From Bacteroidota bacterium (GTDB lineage: Bacteria > Bacteroidota > Bacteroidia > Chitinophagales > Chitinophagaceae): a stretch of DNA of 64,000 nt. Below the pieces are notes generated by a model. The model made no database searches and was not told the DNA's origin. It was given only the letters and a program-made list of their open reading frames with translations. Position 1 is the first letter of the stretch, and each line of letters starts with the position of its first letter. Made by a program: the position numbers and the translations under genes. Location of the stretch: positions 1 to 64,000 of the forward strand of contig JAEZRB010000152.1 in the NCBI GenBank assembly GCA_023412975.1, given 5' to 3'. Of the stretch, positions 35,601 through 43,503 are shown piece after piece.

Positions 35601-35971
35601 TGGTTAATGTCAACCATCACAACACCTGTGTTCCAATCCTGTTTCTCTCCCACGCCGGCTTTTTCCGAAATATCTTCAAATTGCCAGCCGCCTTTATTCT
35701 TATACAATTTATTACTTCCCATATTGGCAGTAAAGAAGACGTCGGCGAGACCGTCATTGTTGATATCCCCAATCGCCACACCACCACCATTATAAAAATT
35801 GCGGTAGGTAAGAACATTAAAATCTTTTGTATCCTGTACCGTATTGACGAAATCGATACCGGTCTCTGCTTTGAACTCAAACAATGGTTTAACGGAATCC
35901 GGCTTGTCGCATGAAACAAAACAACACAATAAGATCGCTATAATGCAACACCAAAAAATGTTATACTTCAT
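32627..35971 (-). CDS. Giant VCBS/FG-GAP lipoprotein with UnbV domain, first copy
   Basis: 1114 residues from the ATG at 35971 (MKYNIFWCCIIAILLCCFVS), which is the start of the signal peptide; Cys in VSC is the lipid site. Repeats with Asp-rich loops (DINNDGLAD, DINHDGWLD, DYDLDGDLD, DADNDGLSD, DLDNDGDLD, DFDNDGDLD, DLNGDGKQD) occur throughout, and an UnbV domain lies near the middle (GSQIKIYLGNQILHREIG). It is clearly a paralogue of the next gene in order and domain layout. It lies 63 bp after the SusD gene, so SusC-SusD-VCBS-VCBS looks like one operon. Confidence 0.88.
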   Translation of the reverse strand: MKYNIFWCCIIAILLCCFVSCDKPDSVKPLFEFKAETGIDFVNTVQDTKDFNVLTYRNFYNGGGVAIGDINNDGLADVFFTANMGSNKLYKNKGGWQFEDISEKAGVGEKQDWNTGVVMVDINHDGWLDIYVCSAGYIDGMAPKSKLYINSGIKAGSGDEVSFTEAAEEYGLANEGGYATHAAFFDYDLDGDLDAFIINNSFIPVNTLNYANKRDLKAADWPVPDFLKGGGDRFFRNDNGRFTDISKEAGVHGSLISFGLGVTVGDVNNDSYPDVYVSNDFFERDYLYINQKDGTFRDEVEEWMGHTSLASMGADMGDINNDGYVDIFATDMLPDEDYRIKTTSSFDNIDVYRFKVKQGFYHQLMQNVLQVNNGNGKFSETAFFSGVSASDWSWSALMFDADNDGLSDLYVCNGLYRDVTDLDFIDFFANDIIQNMVLTGKKEQVDEVISKIPSVPILNKAFKNEGNLKFSDAGTNWGFTKPSFSNGAAYGDLDNDGDLDLIINNVNEKAFIYQNNSRENSKNNYIGFSLRGKGQNTFAIGSQIKIYLGNQILHREIGPSRGFQSSVDYKQIVGIGNAEKIDSVIITWPDRTFTRLVEPGLNSVHELKQDGANGSLQKTPTQQIAALFSPVENNLNAHKEDDYLDFYYERNLPEMLSREGPKVAKADVNGDGLEDIYIAGAKGQPGQLYFQTADGFVLQKQKVFDQFAGLEDVAVLFFDCDGDKDLDLFIGSGGNTSRPGSGELQHRLYRNNGKGEFEADNVAFPPNDMNISVAVAHDFDNDGDLDLFVGSLSVPFVYGKTPTSYLYVNSGKGEFTDVTKEVGQVFSHAGMVTDAVWADVQGDAQKELIVVGKWMSPRIFSYNGKTFDEVSNTGLTDLHGRWETIMAADLNGDGKQDLVLGNIGENFYLRPDETRPVKMWLYDFDQNGVTDEVVTRTVDGRDMPVLTKRDLTEQFPALKKENLKNSAYAGKSIQQIFSKQAIEGASIKQFNFCASIVALNDGKGSFRVTKLPLMVQLSSVHAIAVVDVNNDQKPDLVVGGNNFNFSPQFGRLDASCGDVLINDGKGNFKRLSSADSGLSISGEVRDIKQVNINGRDFILFARNNMQPLLYRFEK

Positions 35972-36034
35972 ATTATAAAAAAGAAAAAAGGTCACCTTGT
36001 GAATGACCTTTTAAATATAAATCAAAATACTTGT

Positions 36035-37573
36035 TTAATTCTCGTAACCTGGGTTCTGAACAAGGTTTGGATTCACCGCCAGCTGGTTACTTGGGATGGG
36101 GAATAAAAGACTTCTTGGATCGCTGGTACCTTTCTCCTGCCATGGTTGCAGGAATTTACCAAAACGGATCAGGTCATTTCTTCTCCAGCTTTCCCAATAC
36201 ATTTCCCTTCCACGTTCATCTAGCATAGAATTTAAATCCAGCGAAGCGAGTGGAGTAGCGCCTCTTTTTGCACGCAGGTCATTGACAATCGTCAGTGCAT
36301 CACCTGCATTATTATTACGGAGTAATGCTTCTGCCTTCATCAGCAAAATATCAGGATACCTGAACATCACATAGTCATTATCCTTAACACCATTTCCGGT
36401 TCCATACTTATAATCAAACGGGTATTTAATAACACGAATACCTGTAAACTCCAGGGTATTAGCGTTATCTTCTACTAATTTTACACCTGGTATAAAAGCC
36501 AGCGGGGTGCCGTTCCTGTCCTCCAATGGAGCGTCGGTTGTCAGGTTATACTGTTGTCCTGCGAGGAAACCCACGTTTACTCTATGGCCAGGATTCGGTG
36601 GTGCCCCGGGATAGGTGTAGTATGCACCACGTCTTTCGTCTGTTGCCTGGAATTTATCGTAAAAATCAGACAGGGTTGCAAAACCATTCCATCCTGAAGG
36701 ACTCATGTTGTAGTGGCTCACCATGAATACAAAGCCAGAAACATCCCCGCCGGTACCATTAGCACCATCAGCATTGAATGTAAAAATAGACTCCTTCGAT
36801 TTTGCATGATTATCCGGAGCAAAGGCATCAAAGAAATTGTCGTTTATCTCATAAGCACCACTACCGATGATAGCATTGGTTTCATTTAGCACTTCGGTCA
36901 ACTTTGGAAAAGTTGGATTTGCCCGGTCCATATATACACCGTAGTTGAGATACACTTTTGCCAGCAAGGCACGTGCAGCATTTTTTGTTGCCCTGGTGGC
37001 CGGTCCACCATCTGGTAGGTCAGGGATGATACTGGTAAGTTCACTGATAATAAAATCTGCCGCTTCCGTTCCTTTCAGGGTTGTAGGCGATAGTTTATAG
37101 TCGGTGAGGTTCTCACGAAACGGAACCTGGGCAAATCCATCCAAAACCCAAAACACAGACATGGCGCGGATGAACCTTGCTTCAGCGGCCTGCTGGGGTG
37201 TGGGATTGTATTGTAATACACTGGACGCAGCAAACTGTGTGCTCAGCATGGAAGTAAACCAGCCAACTATATGATCCTGGTCGTTGCTCCAGGAATGGGC
37301 ATGCAGGGCTTGCCAAACGCCGTTGTCGAACCAGTCCGCGCCACGGGTAGGAGCAATAGCCTCATCCGAAGTGATGGTGGTAGCCGACCAGATCGGTCCA
37401 TTTCCCAGGAAAGGACCATACAAGGAATTATATGCGTTGACCAATAGTCCCGAAGCTGTGATACTGCTATTATCAACAGATTCCAGCTCCCCTGTAAATT
37501 TTTCTTCCAGCTTAGTACAGGAAAACATGAACGCTGCCAGGAATACGATCATGAAAAGTCTTATATATTTCAT
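36035..37573 (-). CDS. SusD/RagB family nutrient-binding lipoprotein (system 1)
   Basis: 512 residues with a lipobox (FLAAFMFSC, Cys about 19). The TPR-rich SusD fold is recognisable by ARFIRAMSVFWVLDGFAQVPF, KNAARALLAKVYLNYGVYM, and the C-terminal RYPDILLMKAEALLRNNNAG ... WESWRRNDLIRFGKF ... PIPSNQLAVNPNLVQNPGY. It caps the SusC channel on the cell surface and binds glycans. It starts 19 bp after the SusC stop. Confidence 0.95.
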   Translation of the reverse strand: MKYIRLFMIVFLAAFMFSCTKLEEKFTGELESVDNSSITASGLLVNAYNSLYGPFLGNGPIWSATTITSDEAIAPTRGADWFDNGVWQALHAHSWSNDQDHIVGWFTSMLSTQFAASSVLQYNPTPQQAAEARFIRAMSVFWVLDGFAQVPFRENLTDYKLSPTTLKGTEAADFIISELTSIIPDLPDGGPATRATKNAARALLAKVYLNYGVYMDRANPTFPKLTEVLNETNAIIGSGAYEINDNFFDAFAPDNHAKSKESIFTFNADGANGTGGDVSGFVFMVSHYNMSPSGWNGFATLSDFYDKFQATDERRGAYYTYPGAPPNPGHRVNVGFLAGQQYNLTTDAPLEDRNGTPLAFIPGVKLVEDNANTLEFTGIRVIKYPFDYKYGTGNGVKDNDYVMFRYPDILLMKAEALLRNNNAGDALTIVNDLRAKRGATPLASLDLNSMLDERGREMYWESWRRNDLIRFGKFLQPWQEKGTSDPRSLLFPIPSNQLAVNPNLVQNPGYEN

Positions 37574-37592
37574 ACAGCCAAAAGTTTAATTT

Positions 37593-40592
37593 TTATAATG
37601 AAAAGCTTACCCCCAACTGGAAAGTACGTGCTGAAGGATAAGGTATATACTCAATGCCCAATGAAGGAATTCCGTCGTAACCGCCATCAGTATTGACCTC
37701 GGGGTCAAATCCTTTGTATTTGGTAATTACAAACAGGTTTTGGCCGGTAAGTGATATATACAAATTCCGGATGTTCCTTCCGATATCACCCACTCTGTAC
37801 CCGATGCTCAAATTTGCAAGTTTCAGGTAATTACCTTTTTCGAGATAGCGTGTGGAGGGAGCCGCAGAATTCGTAATATCTTCTTTCACATCCCCTTCTA
37901 GCAAGTCTTTTGTAATATTTTGGCCTCTACCCAGATTAGTAATACCAAGTACAGAAGCTGCAGTGTTATTGAAAATTTTATGACCAAAGGTGCCGTTAAA
38001 GTTTACCGCCGCAGAGAATTTTTTCCAGGTAACATCTGTTGAAAAGCCTAATAAAGTGCTTGGGTTAGGGCTACCTGCATAAACCTGACCATTCAAGATG
38101 TCCTTGCCAGTTACTTTGTCGAGGCCGTCCCATTGATAAAGGTACCATACATTCAGGGGTTGATTTGCAATTAATCGTTGCCCTCTCGTATTTGAAAAGC
38201 CTTGTCCTCTTAGTTCAGCAGTTTCATAGAAACCCTTCAACCCGGTAACCTCATTATCCAAAAAAGATACAATCGCACCAACATTCCAATTTAAATCAGA
38301 TCTACTAATAATAGAACCATTCAGTACTAATTCCACGCCTGAATTAATCACTTCTCCGTCGGGCAGGTTTTTCCATATTTTACCTGCGGGAGCAGGAAGT
38401 GCAAGTGTTTCCTCATATAAGACATCTTTGGTCGTTTTATGGAAATATTCAAAGGATCCCCAGATACGACTGTTTAAGATGGTGAAGTCGATACCAGCAT
38501 TTATCGTCTCAGAAGTTTCCCATTTTAAATCCGGGTTTGCCCAGTTGACCCTGTCCTGTGGCCACTCAGACCCATTATATTTACCAAGCACAAACCTATC
38601 CAATGCAGCGCCAGAAGGAAATTCCTGGTTACCCGTTATGCCCCAGCTCACTCTGACCTTTAAATTGTTTACAAATGCTACGTCGCGGAAAAAATCTTCA
38701 TTTGATGCATTCCAGGCTGCAGCCAGGGAAGGGAAATAGCCATACTTGTTGTTCTCACCAAACTTAGTTGATCCGTCTGCGCGGAAAGTACCTGTAAACA
38801 GGTATTTATCTTTGAAATTCAGGATAACCCGGCCAAAGTATGACTGCAACTCAGTTGTAGGATCGTCAAATTGAAATATATTACGTTCACTTTGGGAGGA
38901 CACTCCTATCATGTCATAATATTTCAATCCATTGTTTGGGAAATCCCTGCCAAACAACCCGCTTCCTTTTGTATCATATGTCAGCCACTCATGTCCGATA
39001 ACCGCGTTCAAATTCAAATTTGATGTTACGTCTTTTTGAAAATTGAGGGTATTGGTAATCTGAGTATTGGTTTGCTCCTGATTTCTTACAAATGCTGCTC
39101 CCCTGTTCTCAATACCGGGCTGGTTATATATTCTATTAAACTGTCCTTTACGATTACCAATCTGGCGATTCACACTATACAAAAACCGGTACTCCAGATC
39201 CTTAGTAATTTTATATGAAGGTGAAATACTTCCAATGATCGTAGTCACCTTTGCTTTATCCTCCACATATTGTAACGAGGTCATTGGGTTAATTGTCGTA
39301 CTTCCGTGTTCTACAAACGCAGAATCCGTACCCGGGATAAACAAAGGACGCGTAGGATTCCATTGAAGTGCCTGAGAAATCAGGTTTCCATCAAAACCTA
39401 CAAAAGCCGAAATTGGTGCAATATTTTCGTTCGTTTGCGTGGTCAAAACATTGATATCAAGTCCAAGTTTCCTGCTTTCTAAAAACTTGAAACTAGTAGT
39501 CAGATTCGCAGTTACCTTTTGCAGGTCAGAATTTTTAATGACACCTTTTTGATCAAGATAACCGACCGACAGACGATAGCGGCCATTTTCAGTTCCACCG
39601 CTTACGGCTGCATTATAATTTTGCACTGATCCGGTACGGGTTATTGCATCAAATGCATTGACGCTACTTCCATAATCACCGTTACGACGACCAGTACCCG
39701 GGTCGACCGGACGTTCATACTCAACGAGTGCAGCTCTATATTCATCAGCATTCATCACTTCCAGCTTTTTCGCCACATTGGCGATACCGGTAGCAGCGCT
39801 TACATCCACTTTTGGAGCACCGGTAGTGCCGCGTTTAGTGTTGATGATTACTACGCCGTTTGCACCCCTGGAACCGTATATCGCTGTTGCAGAAGCGTCT
39901 TTCAATATTTCAATGCTGGCGATATCATTAGGGTTCATATAATTCAGAGGGTTACCACCATCATTTCCAAAATTACCACCCTCAGCACCCGGACGGGCTG
40001 AACCACCTGATAATGGTATACCATCGAGGACAAACAACGGTTGGTTGCCTGAACGGATAGAAGATGAACCGCGGATCCTGATAGTAGTGGAACCGCCTGG
40101 CTGACCGGTATTATTGATTACCAGTACACCAGCAGCCTTACCCTGGATCAACTGATCGGGTGAAGTATAGGTTCCCTTATTAAAATCTTTTGCCTGTACT
40201 GAGGCAACCGATCCGGTCAGGTCCTTTTTCCTGGCGGTACCATAACCGATCACCACCACTTCGGTCAACCCGCCGCCAGTGGCAATGAGGGAAATCTCAA
40301 CCGAGGATCTCCCGGAAATGTTTACTTCCTGGGTTTCAAACTCGGCAGATGAGATAACTAAAACGTTATTGCCAGCAGGCACGTTAAGGCTGAAGTTGCC
40401 ATCAGCGCCTGTAGAGGTACCCGTAGTAGTACCTTTTGGTTGTACGGATGCTCCCACGACAGGAGAGCCGTCTTTTGAGTCAGTAACTTTACCCGTTACT
40501 ACCCGATCTTGAGCCAATAAATTGAGAGAAAGAAAACAAAGGAATACCGGCATGAAGATCACTGAGAGTAATCGTCTCATTGACATAAGCAT
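37593..40592 (-). CDS. SusC/RagA TonB-linked outer-membrane channel (system 1)
   Basis: 999 residues, or 995 if it starts at the second ATG (MRRLLSVIFMPVFLC) at 40580. A signal peptide is followed by a carboxypeptidase-D-like domain (VVTGKVTDSKDGSPVVGASV), the plug (VVIGYGTARKKDLTGSVASV, GVLVINNTGQPGGSTTIRIRG, DASATAIYGSRGANGVVIIN) and the barrel ending AFQLGVSFSL-like. No signal-transducing STN domain is seen. It imports oligosaccharides with the SusD partner downstream. A terminator upstream (40756-40796) and its own promoter set it apart from the SusE/F gene before it. Confidence 0.95.
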   Translation of the reverse strand: MLMSMRRLLSVIFMPVFLCFLSLNLLAQDRVVTGKVTDSKDGSPVVGASVQPKGTTTGTSTGADGNFSLNVPAGNNVLVISSAEFETQEVNISGRSSVEISLIATGGGLTEVVVIGYGTARKKDLTGSVASVQAKDFNKGTYTSPDQLIQGKAAGVLVINNTGQPGGSTTIRIRGSSSIRSGNQPLFVLDGIPLSGGSARPGAEGGNFGNDGGNPLNYMNPNDIASIEILKDASATAIYGSRGANGVVIINTKRGTTGAPKVDVSAATGIANVAKKLEVMNADEYRAALVEYERPVDPGTGRRNGDYGSSVNAFDAITRTGSVQNYNAAVSGGTENGRYRLSVGYLDQKGVIKNSDLQKVTANLTTSFKFLESRKLGLDINVLTTQTNENIAPISAFVGFDGNLISQALQWNPTRPLFIPGTDSAFVEHGSTTINPMTSLQYVEDKAKVTTIIGSISPSYKITKDLEYRFLYSVNRQIGNRKGQFNRIYNQPGIENRGAAFVRNQEQTNTQITNTLNFQKDVTSNLNLNAVIGHEWLTYDTKGSGLFGRDFPNNGLKYYDMIGVSSQSERNIFQFDDPTTELQSYFGRVILNFKDKYLFTGTFRADGSTKFGENNKYGYFPSLAAAWNASNEDFFRDVAFVNNLKVRVSWGITGNQEFPSGAALDRFVLGKYNGSEWPQDRVNWANPDLKWETSETINAGIDFTILNSRIWGSFEYFHKTTKDVLYEETLALPAPAGKIWKNLPDGEVINSGVELVLNGSIISRSDLNWNVGAIVSFLDNEVTGLKGFYETAELRGQGFSNTRGQRLIANQPLNVWYLYQWDGLDKVTGKDILNGQVYAGSPNPSTLLGFSTDVTWKKFSAAVNFNGTFGHKIFNNTAASVLGITNLGRGQNITKDLLEGDVKEDITNSAAPSTRYLEKGNYLKLANLSIGYRVGDIGRNIRNLYISLTGQNLFVITKYKGFDPEVNTDGGYDGIPSLGIEYIPYPSARTFQLGVSFSL

Positions 40593-40635
40593 TCGTTTTT
40601 TTGAGGTTTAGCAGTATTGAAATCGCAACAGTTCC

Positions 40636-40681
40636 TGTGTAGCTGGTACACAATCTACTGAATTATATATTTTTTAACAAA
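40636..40681 (-). promoter_or_regulatory. Promoter of SusC system 1 with TGTGTA/TACACA dyad
   Basis: On the minus strand TTTG (40681-40678) is followed after 20 nt by TAGATTGT (40657-40650), a fair -7 box. Overlapping it and the presumed start is the perfect dyad TGTGTA-N5-TACACA (40636-40641 and 40647-40652). The same TACACA/TGTGTA half-sites, in the other order, occur before the second SusC. Confidence 0.5.
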
Positions 40682-40755
40682 AAAATTCCGACTATTTTTT
40701 TTCTTACCCCTATCGAAGGCCGTCAAAACGCTCAAATCGCTGCATGATATTTAAA

Positions 40756-40796
40756 AAAGGAGCCTGAGAGTTTTCCGCGCTCAGGCTATCTTTTTT
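40756..40796 (-). terminator. Terminator after the SusE/F gene
   Basis: AGCCTGAG (40761-40768) and CTCAGGCT (40780-40787) form an 8-bp stem flanked by an A-run and a T-run, so it could work in both directions. In the minus direction it ends CCTTTTTTAAA. It ends the SusC2-SusD2-SusE-SusE/F operon before the SusC system 1 promoter. Confidence 0.75.
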
Positions 40797-40836
40797 AAAT
40801 GGTGTTTTACTTCATTCACATTGAATATTCATTCAC

Positions 40837-42636
40837 TTATTGCTTTAGTATCGAATACTTCATCGTCAGGAAATTGACGGTGATCTTATAACTGGCCGCT
40901 TCGCCCGGGCCTGGTGTATTGGATCCTGGCACCGCTCCATCTACCAGCAACGTTCCGCCGGAAGCACTGGTTCCACCATACTTATGATCCCAGCTTCCAT
41001 TCACTGGCAGGAACAGGTGCGAGCCCGAACCAGTAAACGGCATGGTAAGCGTAAATTCAGCATTGCTCTGCCTTGTAAATTGCTGCGACGGTACCGGCAC
41101 CGGGTTGTCCCAGCCACCGGGGGTAGCATCACCCACAATAAACAGATCATCTGGTACCGAAGCGCCGGTATGTGGCGTGACCGAATATTTCATCGTCAGG
41201 AAGTTGACAACGATCTTGTAAAGACCATCTGCTGCAGGACCCGGTGTATTGGATCCTGGCACTGCTCCATCAACAAGCAGGTCTCCGCCTGTGGCACTTG
41301 CACCACCAAATTTATGATCCCAGCTGCCATTCTCCGGAAGGAACAGGTAACTGGCTCCTGACTTCAATTCGAGTATCGCACCAAATGTTGTGGCGTCGAT
41401 CTTGGTGAATTGTTGCGAAGGCAGCGGTACCGGATTGTTCCATCCGCCCGGAGTAGCATCACCCACTATATATAAATTATCCGGTATGGTCTGGGTATAA
41501 GGTGTAACCGTATATGTGCCGGTCTGGAAATTCACAATTATTTCGTATAGTCCGCTTGCCGCGGGACCCGGAGTATTGGAACCGGGTACCGCTCCATCAG
41601 CAAGTAAAGCACCGCCTGTAGCACTGGTACCTCCAAATTTATGATCCCAGCTGCCAGCCACCGGCAGGAACAGATAGCTTCCCCCGGCGGTTAAATTAAT
41701 GACAATACCATATGAGACATCATCGATCCGGGTAAACTGTTGCGTGGGTATGATCGAAGCATCATTTGTCCATCCCATCGGTGTTGCGTCACCCACGATA
41801 TAAAAATTATCAGGTATGGGGGTGAAGGTTGTGATATTGATCTTAACCTTATTGGAATTTCCAAGTACCGAGTTGTAGTTGCCACCCAGGTAACTTACAA
41901 TCCTGAATTCCGCATCTTCTGTTGATCCGCCCTGGATACCTGCAGCGATGGCCATCGTGTTCAATTCATTAACGGTAATGCTGGTGTTTAGCGAACTACC
42001 CAGTTGCTTTACCTGGGGATTGGAAAAATCACCGCCGGCTATATCCATCTGCAAAGCATAATAAATGGTATTGTTGCCATAGGGACTCGCATTCCAGTCG
42101 AACGATATTGCCGTGTTGGTGGCATTGCTAACCTGCAACACCAATGGATCCGTTGAAGAAGCTGTCAACGTTACAGGAACGAGATATGAACTGATCTCGA
42201 CTTTTATAGTATTAGAAACAAATTGGTCGTTGTTATTCACATACGATGAAACCAGCCTCACGTCAAAACCAAATGTCTGGCCTGGAGCAAACCCAAACCC
42301 CGCAAGAATATCATTGAGTTGCTTTCCTGTAAAAGCCATACTGAAGACACCGTTGACAGCCTGTGTGACCTTCTGTGAAAAATTACGGCCGGCAGAATCT
42401 ATTTCAAGCACAAATTTCTGGTTCACCGTATCAGTGGCATATCCCGGATCCGTCCAGGAAAATGTTACCACATTATTCAGCGAGTCGGCTGCCGTGGGAT
42501 TGATCGAAACACTCGATGCGGAAAGTGTGACAGGGCTACCGTTATTATAGTAAGGCAACTCCTCGACCTTATGACAAGCTGCGATGAACAGGAGCATTCC
42601 GGCCAGGGGCAGCAAATAATTTCTTAGTGATTTCAT
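40837..42636 (-). CDS. SusE/SusF-like lipoprotein with three tandem glycan-binding modules
   Basis: 599 residues; signal peptide with lipobox FIAAC (Cys about 21). An N-terminal SusE domain and a second Ig-like domain (about 30-270) precede three near-identical modules of about 100 residues. Each opens with a P-D-[ND]-[LF]-[YF]-I-V-G-D-A-T-P motif and carries GSWDHKFGG and DGAVPGSNTPGP. The nucleotide sequence of the modules is also very similar, which suggests recent duplication. SusE and SusF use such modules to bind starch on the surface. The Trp in GGWNNPVPLPSQQF is a likely sugar-stacking residue. It ends the SusC2 operon, 26 bp after the shorter SusE gene. Confidence 0.88.
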   Translation of the reverse strand: MKSLRNYLLPLAGMLLFIAACHKVEELPYYNNGSPVTLSASSVSINPTAADSLNNVVTFSWTDPGYATDTVNQKFVLEIDSAGRNFSQKVTQAVNGVFSMAFTGKQLNDILAGFGFAPGQTFGFDVRLVSSYVNNNDQFVSNTIKVEISSYLVPVTLTASSTDPLVLQVSNATNTAISFDWNASPYGNNTIYYALQMDIAGGDFSNPQVKQLGSSLNTSITVNELNTMAIAAGIQGGSTEDAEFRIVSYLGGNYNSVLGNSNKVKINITTFTPIPDNFYIVGDATPMGWTNDASIIPTQQFTRIDDVSYGIVINLTAGGSYLFLPVAGSWDHKFGGTSATGGALLADGAVPGSNTPGPAASGLYEIIVNFQTGTYTVTPYTQTIPDNLYIVGDATPGGWNNPVPLPSQQFTKIDATTFGAILELKSGASYLFLPENGSWDHKFGGASATGGDLLVDGAVPGSNTPGPAADGLYKIVVNFLTMKYSVTPHTGASVPDDLFIVGDATPGGWDNPVPVPSQQFTRQSNAEFTLTMPFTGSGSHLFLPVNGSWDHKYGGTSASGGTLLVDGAVPGSNTPGPGEAASYKITVNFLTMKYSILKQ

Positions 42637-42661
42637 AAATTACTTTATGTATAATTTGTAA

Positions 42662-43486
42662 TTATTGTTTTACGATGCTGAAAGTACCAAGCTGAAAATT
42701 CACCGTAATCTTATACGTTCCGTCATCAGCAGGCACTTTAATATCGCCGCCACCACGCTGGAGCTTGTCACCATCTGGATTATTGCTATTATTAGCTCCT
42801 TCCCATCCATATTTATCACCCCAGTCACCATTAACCGGCAGGAACAGCAGCGACTTGCCACCACTGAGGCTGATCGTTAATTCATAAAGCGTGTTGCTTA
42901 CCTTGGTGAACTCCTGGTCGGGAATTGGCACAGGGTTGTTCCATCCTCCTGGTGAAGCGTCTCCGACCAGGAATAGCTGACCGGTTGAAGGCAGCTCCAC
43001 CTTAGGTGGGGGTGAAAACGGCCGCGCAGTTAAGGCAACAACATTGGATGTGATCTTTGCTGCGGAACCGATACTGGCAGTAACCCGGAACTCCAGGTTA
43101 TAATCTCTCCGCGGATCGAGTTGCAACAACATATCATTACCGAGTATGCCGTTGATCTCGGCAACGGTATATCTCTTTTCCAGGTCTTTGGCAACTACAG
43201 TAGTGATCTTTCTACTACTATTGAAGTTGGCGCCTGCAGTATCCAACTCAAGTGTGTACACAACATCGTGTGAGCTGACACCAGTTGTAAACTTATAGTT
43301 GGGATTTGTCCAGCTAAGCACCAGTGCTGTATTGTTCTCCAGTCCTGGCTCCAGCGTTAAATTATTCACCGATGCAGTTAAAACAGGCGCTGTTTCCTCT
43401 TCCAGGAATATCTTGTTCTCATCCTTCTTGCAGGAAGCAAGAAGCAACAGGACCGACGAAAACATCAATTGAAAAATATATTTCAT
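42662..43486 (-). CDS. SusE-like lipoprotein, one glycan-binding module
   Basis: 274 residues with a lipobox (LLLLASC, Cys about 19). A SusE N-terminal domain (TASVNNLTLEPGLENNTALV) is followed by one C-terminal module like those in the next gene (GQLFLVGDASPGGWNNPVPI, LLFLPVNGDWGDKYGWEG). It lies 18 bp after SusD of system 2. It probably helps hold glycans at the surface. Confidence 0.85.
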   Translation of the reverse strand: MKYIFQLMFSSVLLLLASCKKDENKIFLEEETAPVLTASVNNLTLEPGLENNTALVLSWTNPNYKFTTGVSSHDVVYTLELDTAGANFNSSRKITTVVAKDLEKRYTVAEINGILGNDMLLQLDPRRDYNLEFRVTASIGSAAKITSNVVALTARPFSPPPKVELPSTGQLFLVGDASPGGWNNPVPIPDQEFTKVSNTLYELTISLSGGKSLLFLPVNGDWGDKYGWEGANNSNNPDGDKLQRGGGDIKVPADDGTYKITVNFQLGTFSIVKQ

Positions 43487-43503
43487 AATAAATTAATTAC
43501 GGG

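Noticed and set aside
35216..35914. 232-codon plus-strand frame inside the VCBS gene
   Set aside because: Antisense to a clear multi-repeat lipoprotein gene; its Ile/Thr-rich repeats mirror the Asp-rich calcium loops.
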